NCBI RefSeq assembly: GCF_019578655.1
Contig: NC_063264.1
Location: 10,829,213-10,893,212, forward strand
Direction of reading: 5' to 3'
Source: Ricinus communis
Lineage: Eukaryota > Streptophyta > Magnoliopsida > Malpighiales > Euphorbiaceae
Length of the DNA: 64,000 nt
Both the position numbers and the translations under genes were made by a program. How positions within the stretch are numbered: position 1 is the first letter of the stretch; each line of letters starts with the position of its first letter. The notes beneath the pieces are model-generated. The model was not told the DNA's origin. It saw only the letters and a program-made list of their open reading frames with translations, and did not search any database. Positions 13,381 through 27,506 of this stretch are shown here, piece after piece.

Positions 13381-14480
13381 GTTAAAATATATACCTCTAC
13401 AGGTTGTTTTCTCAATATTGACAATATACCCTAGGGTTGGTTTTTCTCATATTGACAAATATACCCTCTTAGGGGTTTTTCTCATATTGAAATATACCAC
13501 TATTGGGGTTGTTTTCTTATATTGAAAGATATACCCCTCTTACGGGATTGTTTTCTAATATTTACAAATACCCCTTTTAGGGTTGTATGTTGACAATATT
13601 TCCTTCTACGAAGTTGTTTTCTATATTGACAAATATACCTTCAACAGGGGTTAGTTTCTCATGTTGACAAATTCACCCTTTTTGGTTGTTTCCTCATGTT
13701 GTAAGATATAATCCTCTTGAGGGTTGTTTCTCCATATTGACTATACCCTATCTCATTGACAAATATACCCCTCTGTTGAAGATATCGATATTGACAAATA
13801 TACCCCTCTTCGGGTTTTCTCATGTTGAAAGATATACCTCTTTACGGGGTTTTCTAATATTGACAAATATACCCTCTTACGGGTTTTTTCTATATTGAAC
13901 AAATATACCCTCTTGAGGGTTGTTTCTCATGTTAATGAAAATACCACTTTTTGGGTTGTTTTCTCATATTGAAAATATATACCCTCTTACGGGGTTGTTT
14001 TCTAATATTGACAAATATACCACTTTCTTTGAGTTGGTTTCTCGTGACAAAATATACCTCTTGGGTTTTTTCTGTATTGAAATATACCACTCTTGGGGTT
14101 GTTTCTCATATTGAGAAGATATACCTCTTACTGGGATTGTTTTCTATTTAAATACCCCTTTTTGGGGTTGTTTTCTAATATTGACAAATTTACCTACTAT
14201 GGGGTTGTTTCTAATATTGACAATATACCCCTTTACGAGTTGTTTTCGTTGACAAATATACCACTTTTTGGGGTTGTTTCTCATGTTGAAAGATATAAAC
14301 CCTCTTTACGAGTTTGTTTTCTCATATTGACAAATATACCCTTTTTTGAGGTTGTTTCCTCATGTTGAAAGATATACCCTCTTACAGGTTGTTTTCCTAG
14401 TATTGACAAATATACCCCTCTTACGGGGTTGTTTTCTCATGTTGAAGATATACCCCTCAAATATACCCCTTTTTGGAGTT
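13380..14480 (+). repeat. Heavily eroded stretch of the array
   Basis: Still recognisable 39-bp units, but nearly every unit lacks one to about fifteen bases, so spacing is irregular and frames break constantly. Examples: 13,400-13,500 has shortened hairpins such as ACCCTAGGGT; 13,570-13,610 lacks most of a linker; 13,720-13,800 is scrambled. The sequence becomes regular again after about 14,500. No unique sequence or gene lies here. It may be an old, uncorrected part of the array or a low-quality consensus patch. Confidence 0.85.
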
Positions 14481-17400
14481 GTTTTCTCATGTTGAAATAT
14501 ATACCCCTCTTAAGGGGTTATTTTCTAATATTGACAAATAGGCCCCTGTTGCTGGGTTGGTTTCTCATATTGACAAATATACCCCTCTTAGGGGTTTTTT
14601 TCTCATATTGAGAAATATACCACTTTGTTGGGGTTGTTTCCTTATGTTGAAAGATATACCCCTCTTACGGGATTGTTTTCTAATATTTACAAACACCCCT
14701 TTTTCCGGGGTTGTTTTGTAATATTGACAAATATACCTCACTTACGGGGTTGTTTTCTAATATTGACAAATATACCCCACCTTACGGGGTAGTTTTCTCA
14801 TGTTGATAAATATACTACTTTTTTGGAGTTGTTTTCTCATGTTGAAAGATATAACCCCCTTACGGGTTGTTTTCTAATATTGACAAATATACCCCTCTTA
14901 CGGGGTTGTTTTCTCGTATTAAAACATATATCACTTTTTTGGGTTTGTTTCCTCATGTTGAAAGATTTAACCCTCTTACGGGGTAGTTTTTTATTGTTGA
15001 CAAATATACCCCCTCTTACGGGGTTGTTTTCTCATGTTGACAAATATACCACTTTTTTGGAGTTATTTTCTCATGTTGAAATATATACCCCTCTTACGGG
15101 GTTATTTTCTAATATTGACAAATATGCCCCTGTTACTGGGTTGATTTCTCATATTGACAAATATACCCCTGTTAGGGGTTTTTTTCTCGTATTGAGAAAT
15201 ATACCACTTTTTTGGGGTTGTTTCCTTATGTTGAAAGATATACCCCTCTTACGGGATTGTTTTCTAATATTTACAAATATACACCCTTTTTCGGGGTTGT
15301 TTTATAATATTGACAAATATACCCCACTTACGGGGTTGTTTTCTAATATTGACAAATATACCCCCCCCTTACCGGGGAGTTTTCTCATGTTGACAAATAT
15401 ACCAATTTTTTGGGGTTGTTTTCCCATGTTGAAAGATATACCCCTCTTACGATGTTGTTTTCTAATATTGACAAATATACCCCTCTTATGGGGTTGTTCT
15501 CTCATATTAAAAAAGATATCACTTTTTTAGGGTTGTCTTCTCATGTTGACAAATATACCATTTTTTTGGGTTGTTTCCTCAAGTTGAAAGATTTATTACG
15601 GGGTTGTTTTTTAATATTGACAAATATACACCTCTTACGGGGTTGTTCTCTCGTATTAAAAAATATATCACTTTTTTGGGGTTGTATTCTCATGTTGACA
15701 AATATACCACTTTTTTTGGGTTGTTTCCTCATGTCGAAAGATTTATTACGTGGTTTTTTCTAATATTGACAAATATACCCCCTCTTACGGGGTTGTTTTC
15801 TGTATTGACAAATATATACAATTTTTGGGTTGTTTTCTCATGTTGAAGATATACACTCTTCTTGGATTGTTTTCAAATATTGACAAATATACCCCTCTTA
15901 CGGGGTTGTTTTCTCATATTGACAAATATACAACTTTTTGGGGGTTGTTTCCTCATGTTGTATGGTATACTCCTCTTACGGGGTTGTTTTCTAATATTGA
16001 CAAATACACCTCTCTGATGTGGTTGTTTTGTAATATTGACAAATATACCCCTCTTACGGGGTTGTTTTCTAATATTGACAAATTTACCCCTCTTACAGGG
16101 TAGTTTTCTCGTATTAAAAAATATATCACTTTTTTGGGGTTGTTTTCTCATGTTGACAAATATAACAATTTTTTGGGGTTGTTTTCTTATGTTGAAAGAT
16201 ACACCCCTCTTACGGGGTTATTTTCTAATATTGACAAATATACCCCTCTTTTGGGGTTATTTTCTCATGTTGACAAATATACCACTCTCTTGGGGTTGTT
16301 TTCTCATGTTGACAAATATACCCCTCTGACGGGGTTATTTTCAGATATTGACAAATATACCATTTTGACGGGTTTGTTTTTTCATATTGACAAATATACC
16401 TCTCTTACGGGGTTATTTTCTCATATTGACAAATATACCACTTTTTTGGGGTTGTTTTCTCATTTTGATAGGTATACCACTCTTACAGGATTGTGTTCTA
16501 ATATTGACAAATATTCCCCTCGTACGGGGTTGTTTTCTAATATTGACAAATATGTCCCTCCGGCGGGGTTGTTTTCTCATATTGACAAATATACCACTTT
16601 TTTAGGGTTGTTTCCTCATGTTGAAAGAGATACCCCTCTTTCGCGGTTATTTTCTAATATTGAAAAATATGCCCCTTTTACGGGTTGTTTTCACATGTTG
16701 AGAAATATACCACTTTTTTGCGGTTGTTTTCTCATGTTTAAAGATATAGCCCTCTCACGGGGTTGTTTTCTAATATTGACAAATATACCCCTCTTACGGG
16801 GTTGTTTTCTCATGTTGACAAATATACCACTCTTTTGGGGTTGTTTTGTTGTGTTGAAAGATATACCCCTATTACAGGGTTGTTCTCTAATGTTGACAGA
16901 TATACCCCTCTTACGAGGATGTTTTCTCATATTCACAAATATACCACTTTTTGAGGTTATTTTCTCATTTTGAAAGATATACCCCTCTTACGGGGTTGTT
17001 CTCTAATATTGACAAATATACCCGTCTTACGGAGTTTTCTTCTCATATTGACAAATACGCCACATTCTTGCGGTTTTTTTCACATGTTGAAAGATATATC
17101 CCTCAGACGGGGTTATTTTCTAATATTGACAAATATACCCCTCTGACGGGGTTGTTTTCTCATATTGTCAAATATTCCTCTCTTACGGGGTTGTTTTCTC
17201 AAATTGACAAATATACCACATTTTTAGGTTATTTTCTCATTTTAATAGATATACCCCTCTAACAAGGTTGTGTTCTAATACTGACAAATATACCCCTCTT
17301 ACGGGGTTGTTTTCTAATACAGACAAATATACCCCTCTTTCAGGGTTGTTTTCTCTTATTACAAAATATTCCACTTTTTTGGGTTGTTTTCTCATGTTGA

Positions 17401-17810
17401 AAGATATAACCCTCTTATGGGGTTGTTTTCTAATATTGACAAATATACCCCTCTTACGGGGTTGTTTTCTAGTATTGACAAAACACCCCTCTCACGGGTT
17501 TGTTTTCTCAGACTGACAAAATATTCCACTTTTTTGGCGATGTTTCTTCATGTTGAAAGATATACTCCTCTTACAGCGTTATTTTCTAATATTGACAAAT
17601 ATACCCATCTTAAGGGATGGTTTTCTCAAGCTAATAAATATACCACTTTCTTAGGGTTATTTTCTAATATTGACAAATATACACCTCTTACGGTGTTATC
17701 TTCTCTTATTAAAAAATACACCACTTTTTTGGGTTGTTTTCTCATGTTGAAAGATATAACCCTCTTACAGGGTTTTTTTTTCTAATATTCACAAATATAC
17801 CCCTCTTATG
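14480..17810 (+). repeat. Mixed block of 39-bp units
   Basis: Regular 39-bp units with no tandem higher-order period evident by eye. The segment 14,823-15,530 resembles the right-arm block at 34,372-34,887 in reverse complement, including the GCCCCTGTTACTGGG unit (15,125-15,139). From about 16,100 the unit order is private. A C-rich expansion of eight C occurs at 15,361-15,368. Confidence 0.75.
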
Positions 17811-19443
17811 GGTTGTTTTCTAATATTGAAAAATATACCCCTCTTACGAGGTTATTTTCTTATATTGAGAAATATACCACTTTTCTAGGGTTGTTTCCTC
17901 ATGTTGAAAGATATACCCCTCTTACGGGGTTGTTTTCTAATATTAACAAATATACCCCTCTTACAGTTGTTTTTGTTGACAAATTTACCCTTTTTGGGTT
18001 GTTTTCTCATGTTGAAGATATATCCTCTACAGGGTTGTTTTCTAATCTTGATAAATATACCCCTCTTATGGCGTTGTGTTCTAATACTGACAAATATACC
18101 ACTCTTACGGGTTGTTTTCTCATATTCACAAATATACCACTTTTTGGTGTTGTTTTCTCATATTGAAAGATATACCCCTCTTTCGGGGTTGTTTTCTAAT
18201 ATTGACAAATATACCCCTCTTACGCGGTTTTTCCTCATATTGACAAATATACCACTTTTTTGGGGTTGTATTTTCATGTTGAAAGATATATCCCTCTTAC
18301 GGGGTTATTTTCTAATATTGACAAATATACCCCTCTGATGGAGTTGTTTTTTCATATTGACAAATATACCTCCCTTATGGGGTTGTTTTCTCATATTGAC
18401 AAATATACCACTTTTTCAGGGTTTTTTTCTCATGTTGAAAGCTATATCCCTCTTACGGGATTGTTTTCTAATATTGACAAGTATACCATTCTTACTAGGT
18501 TATTTTCTATTATTGACAAATATAGCCCTCTTACGGGGTTGTTTTCTCTTATTAAAAAATCTACCACTTTTTTGGGTTGTTTTCTCACGTTGAAAGACAT
18601 AACCCTCTTACGGGGTTGTTTTCAAATATTGACAAATATACCACTCTTACAGCGTTGTTTTCGAATATTGATAAATATACCCCTCTTACGGGGTTGTTTT
18701 CTTATACTGACAAATATACCACTTTTTTGGGGCTGTTTCCTCAGGTTGAAAGATATACCCCTCTTAAGGGGTTGTTTTCTAATATTGACAAATGTACCCA
18801 TCTTATGGGATGGTTTTCTCATGTTGACAAATATACCACTTTTTTTGGGTTGTTTTCTCATGTTCAAAGATATACCTCTCTTACGGGATTGTTTTCTAAT
18901 ATTAACAAATATACCCCTCTTACGGGGTCGTTTTCTCATGTTGACAAATATACCACTTTTTTGGGGTTGTTTTCTCATGTTAAAATATATACCCCTCTTA
19001 CAGGGTTGTGTTCTAATATTGATAAATATACCCTTCTAACGCGGTTGTTTTCTCATTTTGAAAGATATACTCCTCTAACGGGGTGTTTTCTAATATTGAC
19101 AAATATACCCCCCTTACGGGGTTATTTTTTCATGTTGACAAATATACCACTTTTTTGGGGTTGTTTCCTCTTGTCGAAAGACATACCACTCTTACGGGGT
19201 TGTTGTCTAATATTGACAAATATACCCCTCTTATGAGGTTGTTTTCTAATTTTGAAAAATATACCCCACTTACGGGGTTGTTTTCTCATATTGACAAATA
19301 TACCACTTTTTTGGGGTTGCTTCCTCATGTTGAAAGATATACCACTCTTATTGGGTTGTTTTCTAATATTGATAAATATACCCCATCTTACGTGGTTGTT
19401 TTCTCATGTTGACAAATATACCACTTTTTTGGGGTTGTTTTCT
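17810..19443 (+). repeat. Left higher-order repeat, 1.68-kb form, copy A
   Basis: Paired with the following copy at an offset of about 1,677 bp (43 x 39). For example the GTATTTTCATG linker at 18,268 recurs near 19,944, and the unit run beginning at 18,577 recurs at 20,254. A few indels make the local offset 1,665-1,677. The copy start is approximate. Confidence 0.85.
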
Positions 19444-21120
19444 CATGTTTAAAGATATACCGCTCTTATGGGGTTATTTTTCTAATATTAAAAAATATAC
19501 CCCTCTTACGAGGTTATTTTCTCATATTGAGAAATATACCACTTTTCTAGGGTTGTTTCCTCATGTTGAAAGATATACCCCTCTTACGGGGTTGTTTTCT
19601 AATATTGACATATATACCCCCTCTTACGAGGTTGTTTTCTGATGTTGACAAATTTACCACTTTTTTGGGGTTGTTTTCTCATGTTGAAAGATATATCCCT
19701 CTTACGGGGCTGTTTTAGAATACTGACAAATAAACCCCTCTTATGGCATTGTGTTCTAATACTTACAAATATACCACTTTTACGTGTTATTTTCTCATAT
19801 TCACAAATATACCACTTTTTGGTGTTGTTTTCTCATATTGAAAGATATACCCCTCTTTCGGGGTTGTTTTCTAATATTGACAAATATACCCCTCCTACGC
19901 GGTTCTTTCCTCATATTGAAAAATATACCACTTTTTTGGGGTTGTATTTTCATGTTGAAAGATATATCCCTCTTACGGGGTTATTTTCTAATATTGACAA
20001 ATATACCCCTCTGATGGGGTTGTTTTTTCATATTTACAAATATACCTCCCTTATGGGGTTGTTTTCTGATATTGACAAATATACCACTTTTTCAGGGTTG
20101 TTTTTCTCATTTTGAAAGCTATATCCCTGTTACGGGATTATTTTCTAATATTGACAAGTATACCCTTCTTACGGGGTTATTTTCTATTATTGACAAATAT
20201 AGCCCTCTAACGGGGTTGTTTTCTCTTATTAAAAAATCTACCACTTTTTTGGGTTGTTTTCTCACGTTGAAAGATATAATCCTCTTATGGGGTTGTTTTC
20301 AAATATTGACAAATATACCACTCTTACAGCGTTGTTTTCGAATATTGATAAATATACCCCTCTTACGGGGTTGTTTTCTCATATTGACAAATATACCACT
20401 TTTTTGGGGTTGTTTCCTCAGGTTGAAAGATATACCCCTCTTACGGGGTTGTTTTCTAATATTGACAAATGCACCCATCTTATGGGATGGTTTTCTCATG
20501 TTGACAAATATACCACTTTTATGGGGTTATTTTCTCATGTTGAAAGATATACCTCTCTTACGGGGTTGTTTTCTAATATTAACAAATATACCCCTCTTAT
20601 GGGGTCGTTTTCTCATGTTGACAAATACACCACTTTTTTGGGGTTGTTTTCTCATTTTGAAAGATATACCCCTCTTACAGGGTTGTGTTCTAATATTGAT
20701 AAATATACCCCTCTTACGGGGTTGTTTTCTCATTTTGAAATATATACTCCTCTTACAAGGTGTTTTCTAATATTGACAAATATACCCCTTTTACGGGGTT
20801 ATTTTTTCATGTTGACAAATATACCACTTTTTTGGGGTTGTTTCCTCTTGTCGAAAGACATACCACTCTTACGGGGTTGTTGTCTAATATTGACAAATAT
20901 ACCCCTCTTACGAGGTTGTTTTCTAATTTTGAAAATATACCCCACTTACGGGGTTGTTTTCTCATATTGAAAAATATACCACTATTTTGGGGTTGCTTCC
21001 TCATGTTGAAAGATATACTACTCTTATGGGGTTATTTTCTAATATTGATAAATATACCCCCTCTTACGTGGTTGTTTTCTCATGTTGACAAATATACCAC
21101 TTTTTTGGGGTTGTTTTCTC
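19444..21120 (+). repeat. Left higher-order repeat, 1.68-kb form, copy B
   Basis: Bounded by the marker TTTAAAGATATACCGCTC, which follows CATG or CACG at 19,444 and 21,121, a spacing of exactly 1,677 bp. It is very similar to the previous copy; base differences are scattered and mostly fall in the hairpin. Confidence 0.87.
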
Positions 21121-24100
21121 ACGTTTAAAGATATACCGCTCTTATGGGGTTATTTTTCTAATATTGAAAAATATACCCCTCTTACGGGGTTGTTTTCTCA
21201 TATTGACAAATATACCTCTGGTTTAGGGCTATTTCCTCATGTTGAAAGATATACCCCTCTTACGGGGTTATTTTCTAATATTGACAAAGATACCCATCTT
21301 ATGGGATTGTTTTCTCATGTTGACAAATATACCACTTTTTTGGGGTTGGTTTCTCATGTTGAAAGATATACCCCTCTTACAGGATTGTTCTCTATTATTG
21401 ACAAATATACCCCTCTAACGGGGTTGTTTTCTCATATTCACAAATGTACCAACTTTTTGGGGTTGTCTTCTCATTTTGAAAGATATACCCCTCTTACAGG
21501 GTTATTTTCTAATATTGACAAATGTACCCTCTTACGGGGTTATTTTCTCATGTTGACAAATATACCACATTTTTGGGGTTGTTTTCTCTTGTTGAAAGAT
21601 ATACCCCTCTTATGGGGTTGTTTTCTAATATTGACAAATATACCCTCTACGGGGTTGTTTTCTAATATTAACAATATACCACTTTTTTGGGGTTGTTTCC
21701 TCATGTTGAAACATGTATTGTTTTCTAATATTGATAATTATACCCCCTCTTACGGAGTTGTTTGCTCATGTTGACAAATATACCACTTTTTTGGGGTTGT
21801 TTTCTCATGTTGAAACATATACCACTCTGTTGGTGCTGTTTTTCTAATATTGACAAATATACCCCTCTTACGGGGTTGTTTTCTCATATTCACAAATATA
21901 CCACTTTTTGAGGTTGTTTTCTCATATTGAAAGACGTACCCCTCTTACAGGGTTGTTTTATAGTTTTGACAAATATACCCCTTTTACGGGGTTGTTTTCT
22001 AATATTGATAAATATACCCCTCTTTTGGGGTTGTTTTCTAATATTGACAAATATACCCCTCTTAAGGGGTTTTTTTCTCATATTGACAAATATACCACTT
22101 TTTTGGAGTAGTTTCCTCATGTTGAAAGATATACCACTCTTATTGGTTTGTTTTCTAATATTGATAAATATACCCCCTCTTACGTGGTTGTTTTCTCATG
22201 TTGACAAATATACCACTATTTTGGGGTTATTTTCTCATGTTTAAAGATATACCGCTCTTATGGGGTTATTTTTCTAATATTGAAAAATATACCCCTCTTA
22301 CGGGGTTGTTTTCTCATATTGACAAATATACCTCTATTTTAGGGCTGTTTCCTCATGTTGAATGATATACCCCTCTCACGGGGTTATTTTCTAATATTGA
22401 CAAAGATACCCATCTTATGGAATTGTTTTCTCATGTTGACAAATACACCACTTTTTTGGGGTTGTTTTCTCATGTTGAAATATATACCCCACTTACGAGG
22501 TTGTTTTCTCATATTGACAAATATACCACTTTTTTGGGGTTGTTTCCTCATGTTGAAAGATATACCACTCTTATTGGGTTGTTTTCTAATTTTGATAAAT
22601 ATACCCCCTTTTACGTGGTTGTTTTCTGATGTTGACAAATATACCACTTTTTTGGGGTTGTTTTCTCATGTTTAAAGATATACCGCTCTTATGGGGTTAT
22701 TTTTATTTTTCAAATATTGAAAAATATACCCCTCTTGCAGGGTTGTTTTCTTATATTGAAAAATATACCTCTGTTTTAGGGCTGTTTCCTCATGTTGAAC
22801 GATATACCCCTCTTACGGGGTTATTTTCTAATATTGACAAAGATACCCATCTTATGGGATTATTTTCTCATGTTGACAAATATACCACTTTTTTGGGGTT
22901 GTTTTCTCATGTTGAAAGATATACCCCTCTTACAGGATTATTTTCTATTATTGACAAATATACCCCTCTAACGGGGTTGTTTTCTCATATTCACAAATGT
23001 ACCAACTTTTTGGGGTTGTTTTCTCATTTTGAAAGATATACCCCTCTTACGGGGTTATTTTCTAATATTGACAAATGTACCCCTCTTACGGAGTTATTTT
23101 CTCATGTTGACAAATATACCAAATTTTTGGGGTTGTTTTCTCTTGTTGAAAGATATACCCCTCTTATGGGGTTGTTGTCTAATATTGACAAATATACACC
23201 TCTTACGGGGTTGTTTTGTAATATTGACAAATATACCACTTTTTTGGGGTTGTTTCCTCATGTTGAAACATGTATTGTTTTCTAATATTGATAATTATAC
23301 CCCCTCTTACGGAGTTGTTTGCTCATGTTGACAAATATACCACTTTTTTGGGTTGTTTTCACATGTTGAAACATATACCACTCTGTTGGGGCTGTTTTTT
23401 TTATATTGACAAATATACCCCTCTTACGGGGTTGTTTTCTCATATTCACAAATATGCCACTTTTTGAGGTTGTTTTCTCATATTGAAAGATATACCCCTC
23501 TTACAGGGTTGTTCTCTAGTTTTGACAAATATACCCCTTTTACGGGGTTCTTTTCTAATATTGATAAATATACCCGTCTTGTGGGGTTGTTTTCTAATAT
23601 TGACAAATAAACCCCTCTTAAGGGGTTTTTTTCTCATATTGACAAATATACCACTTTTTTGGAGATGTTTTTTTATTTTGACAGATATTTCCCTCTTACG
23701 GGTTTATTTTCTAATATTGATAAATATACCCCTCTAATGGGGTTGTTTTCTCATATTGACAAATATACTTCTCTTACGGGGTTGTTTTCTCATATTGACA
23801 AATATATCACTTTTTTAGGGTTGTCTTCTCATTTTGAAAGATATACCCCTCTTACGGGGCTGTGTTCTAATATTGACAAATATACCCCTCTTACGGGGTT
23901 GTTTTCTAATATTGACAAATATACCCCTCTTCGGGATTGTTTTCTCGTATTAAAAAATACACCACTTTTTTGGGTTGTTTTCTCATGTTGAAAGATATAC
24001 CCCTCTTACGGGGTTGTTTTCTAATATTGATAAATATAACCATCTTACGGGGTTGTTTTCTAATATTGACAAATATACCCCTCTTACGGGGTTGTTTTCT

Positions 24101-24258
24101 CATATTGACATATATACTACTTTTTTGGGGTTGTTTTCTCATGTTGAAAGATATATCCCTCTTGCAGGGTTATTTTCTAATATTGATAAATATACCCCCT
24201 CTTACGTGGTTGTTTGCTCATGTTGACAAATATATCACTTTTTTGGGGTTGTTTTCCC
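21121..24258 (+). repeat. Left higher-order repeat, 3.1-kb form, copy 1
   Basis: The same marker occurs at 21,121, 22,236, 22,668 and 24,259. Spacings of 1,115, 432 and 1,591 bp recur in the next copy (1,092, 431 and 1,725), so the period here is about 3.1 kb with an internal duplication of about 11 units. A 6-base insertion in the linker near 22,697 (TTATTTTTATTTTTC) is shared with 25,812 and ties the copies together. A truncated unit, GAAACATGTATTG, occurs near 21,708 and 23,266. Confidence 0.83.
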
Positions 24259-27200
24259 ATGTTTAAAGATATACCACTCTTATGGGGTTATTTTTTTAAT
24301 ATTGACAAATATACCCCTCTTACGGGGTTGTTTTCTCATATTGACAAATATACCTCTGCTTTAGGGCTATTTTCTCATGTTGAAAGATATATCCCTGTTA
24401 CGGGGTTATTTTCTAATATTGACAAAGATACCCATCTTATGGGATTGTTTTCTCATGTTGAAAGATATACCCCTCTTACAGGATTGTTTCCTAATATTGA
24501 CAAATATACCCCTCTAACGGCGTTGTTTTCTCATAATCACAAATGTACCACTCTTTTGGGGTTGTTTTCTCATTTTGAAAGATATACTCCTCTTACCAAG
24601 TTATTTTCTAATATTGACAAATGTACCCCTCTTACGGGGTTATTTTCTCATGTTGACAAATATACCAATTTTTTGGGGTTGTTTTCTCTTGTTAAAAGAT
24701 ATACCCCTCTTATGGGGTTGTTGTCTAATATTGACAAATATACATCTCTTACGGGGTTGTTTTATAATATTGACAAATATACCACTTTTTTGGGGTGGTT
24801 TCCTAATGTTGAAAGATATACCACACTTACGGGGTTGTTTTCTAATATTGATAATTATACCCCCTCTTACGGGGTTGTTTGCTCATGTTGACAAATATAC
24901 CACTTTTTTGGGGTTGTTTTCTCATGTTGAAAGATATACCCCTCTTATGGGGTTGTTTTTCTAATATTGACAAATATACCCTCTTACGGGGTTGTTTTCT
25001 CATATTCACAAATATACCACTTTTTGAGGTTGTTTTCTCATATTGAAAGACGTACCCCTCTTACAGGGTTTTTTCTAGATTTGACAAATATACCCCTTTT
25101 ACGGGGTTGTTTTCTAATATTGATAAATATACCCCTCTTATGGGGTTGTTTTCTAATATTGCCAAATATACCCCTCTTAAGGGGTTTTTTTCTCATATTG
25201 ACAAATATACCACTTTTTTGGAGTAGTTTCCTCATGTTGAAAGATATACCACTCTTATTGGTTTGTTTTCTAATATTGATAAATATACCCCCTCTTACGT
25301 GGTTGTTTTCACATGTTGACAAATATACCACTTTTTTGGGGTGTTTTTCTCATGTTTAAAGATATACCACTCTTATGGGGTTATTTTTCTAATATTGAAA
25401 AATATACCTCTCTTACGGGGTTGTTTTCTCATATTGACAAATATACCTCTGTTTTAGGGCTGTTTCCTCATGTTGAATGATATACCCCTCTCACGGGGTT
25501 ATTTTCTAATATTGACAAAGACACCCATCTTATGGGATTGTTTTCTCATGTTGACAAATATACCACTTTTTTAGGGTTGTTTTCTCATGTGTAAAGATAT
25601 ACCCCACTTACGAGGTTGTTTTCTCATATTGACAAATATACCACTTTTTTGGGGTTGTTTCCTCATGTTGAACGATAAACCACTCTTATTGGGTTGTTTT
25701 CTAATTTTGATAAATATACCCCCTCTTACGTGGTTGTTTTCTGATGTTGACAAATATACCACTTTTTTGGGGTTGTTTTCTCATGTTTAAAGATATACCG
25801 CTCTTATGGGGTTATTTTTATTTTTCAAATATTGAAAAATATACCCCTCTTACGGGGTTGTTTTCTCATATTGACAAATATACCTCAGTTTTAGGGCTGT
25901 TTCCTCATGTTGAACGTTATACCCCTCTTATGGGGTTATTTTCTAATATTGACAAAGATAACCATCTTATGGGACTGTTTTCTCATGTTGACAAATATAC
26001 CACTTTTTTCGGGTTGTTTTCTCATGTTGAAAGATATACCCCTCTTACAGGGTTATTTTCTAATATTGACAAAGATACCCATCTTATGGGACTATTTTCT
26101 CATGTTGAAAAATATACCACTTTTTTGGGGTTGTTTTCTCATGTTGAAAGATATACCCCTCTTACAGAATTATTTTCTATTATTGGCAAATATACCCCTC
26201 TAACGGGGTTGTTTTATCATATTAACAAATGTACCAACTTTTTGGGGTTGTTTTCTCATTTTGAAAGATATACCCCTCTTACGGGGTTATTTTCTAATAT
26301 TGACAAATGTACCCCTCTTACGGAGTTAGTTTCTCATGTTGACAAATATACCAAATTTTTGGGGTTGTTTTCTCTTGTTGAAAGATATACCCCTCTTATG
26401 GGGTTGTTGTCTAATATTGACAAATATACACGTCTTACGGGGTTGTTTTGTAATATTGACAAATATACCACTTTTTTGGGGTTGTTTCCTCATGTTGAAA
26501 GATATACCACACTTACGGGGTTGTTTTCTAATAATGATAATTATACCCCCTCTTACGGGGTTGTTTGCTCATGTTGACAAATATGCCACTTTTTTGGTGT
26601 TGTTTTCTCATGTTGAAAGATATACCACTCTGTTGGGGCTATTTTTCTAATATTGACAAATATACCCCTCTTACGGGGTTGTTTTCTCATATTCACAAAT
26701 ATACCACTTTTTGAGGTTGTTTTCTCATATTGAAAGATATACCCCTCTTACAGCGTTGTTTTCTAGTTTTGACAAATATACCCCTTTTAGGGGGTTGTTT
26801 TCTATTATTGATAAATATACCTGTCTTATGGGGTTGTTTTCTAATATTGACAAATATACCCCTCTTAAAGGGTTTTTTTTTCATATTGACAAATATACCA
26901 CTTTTTTGGAGTTATTTTTTCATTTTGAAAGATATAGCCCTCTTACGGGTTTATTATCTAATATTGACAAATATAGCCCTCTAATGGGGTTGTTTTCTCA
27001 TATTGACAAATATACTTCTCTTACCGGGTTGTTTTCTCATTTTGACAAATATATCACTTTTTTAGGGTTGTCTTCTCATTTTGAAAGATATACCCCTCTT
27101 ACGGGGTTGTGTTCTAATATTGACAAATATACCCCTCTTACGGGGTTGTTTTCTAATATTGACAAATATACCCCTCTTTGGGATTGTTTTCTCGTATTAA

Positions 27201-27506
27201 AAAATATAGCACTTTTTTGGGGTTGTTTTCTCATGTTGAAAGATATACCCCCCTTACGGGGTTATTTTCTAATATTGATAAATATACCCCTCTTACGGGG
27301 TTGTTTTCTAATATTGACAAATATACCCCTCTTACGGGGTTGTTTTCTCATATTGACATATATACTACTTTTTTGGGGTTGTTTCCTCATGTTGAAAGAT
27401 ATATCTCTCTTGCAGGGTTATTTTCTAATATTGATAAATATACCCCCTCTTACGTGGTTCTTTGCTCAGTTGACAAATATACCACTTTTTTGGGGTTGTT
27501 TTCCCA
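24259..27506 (+). repeat. Left higher-order repeat, 3.1-kb form, copy 2
   Basis: Marker positions 24,259, 25,351, 25,782 and 27,507 repeat the spacing pattern of the previous copy (22,236 to 25,351 is 3,115 bp; 22,668 to 25,782 is 3,114 bp). It carries the same 6-base linker insertion near 25,812. Confidence 0.83.

Noticed and set aside
13380..14480. A possible non-repeat insert or gene remnant in the irregular patch
   Set aside because: Every part can still be matched to shortened 39-bp units; no foreign sequence remains.
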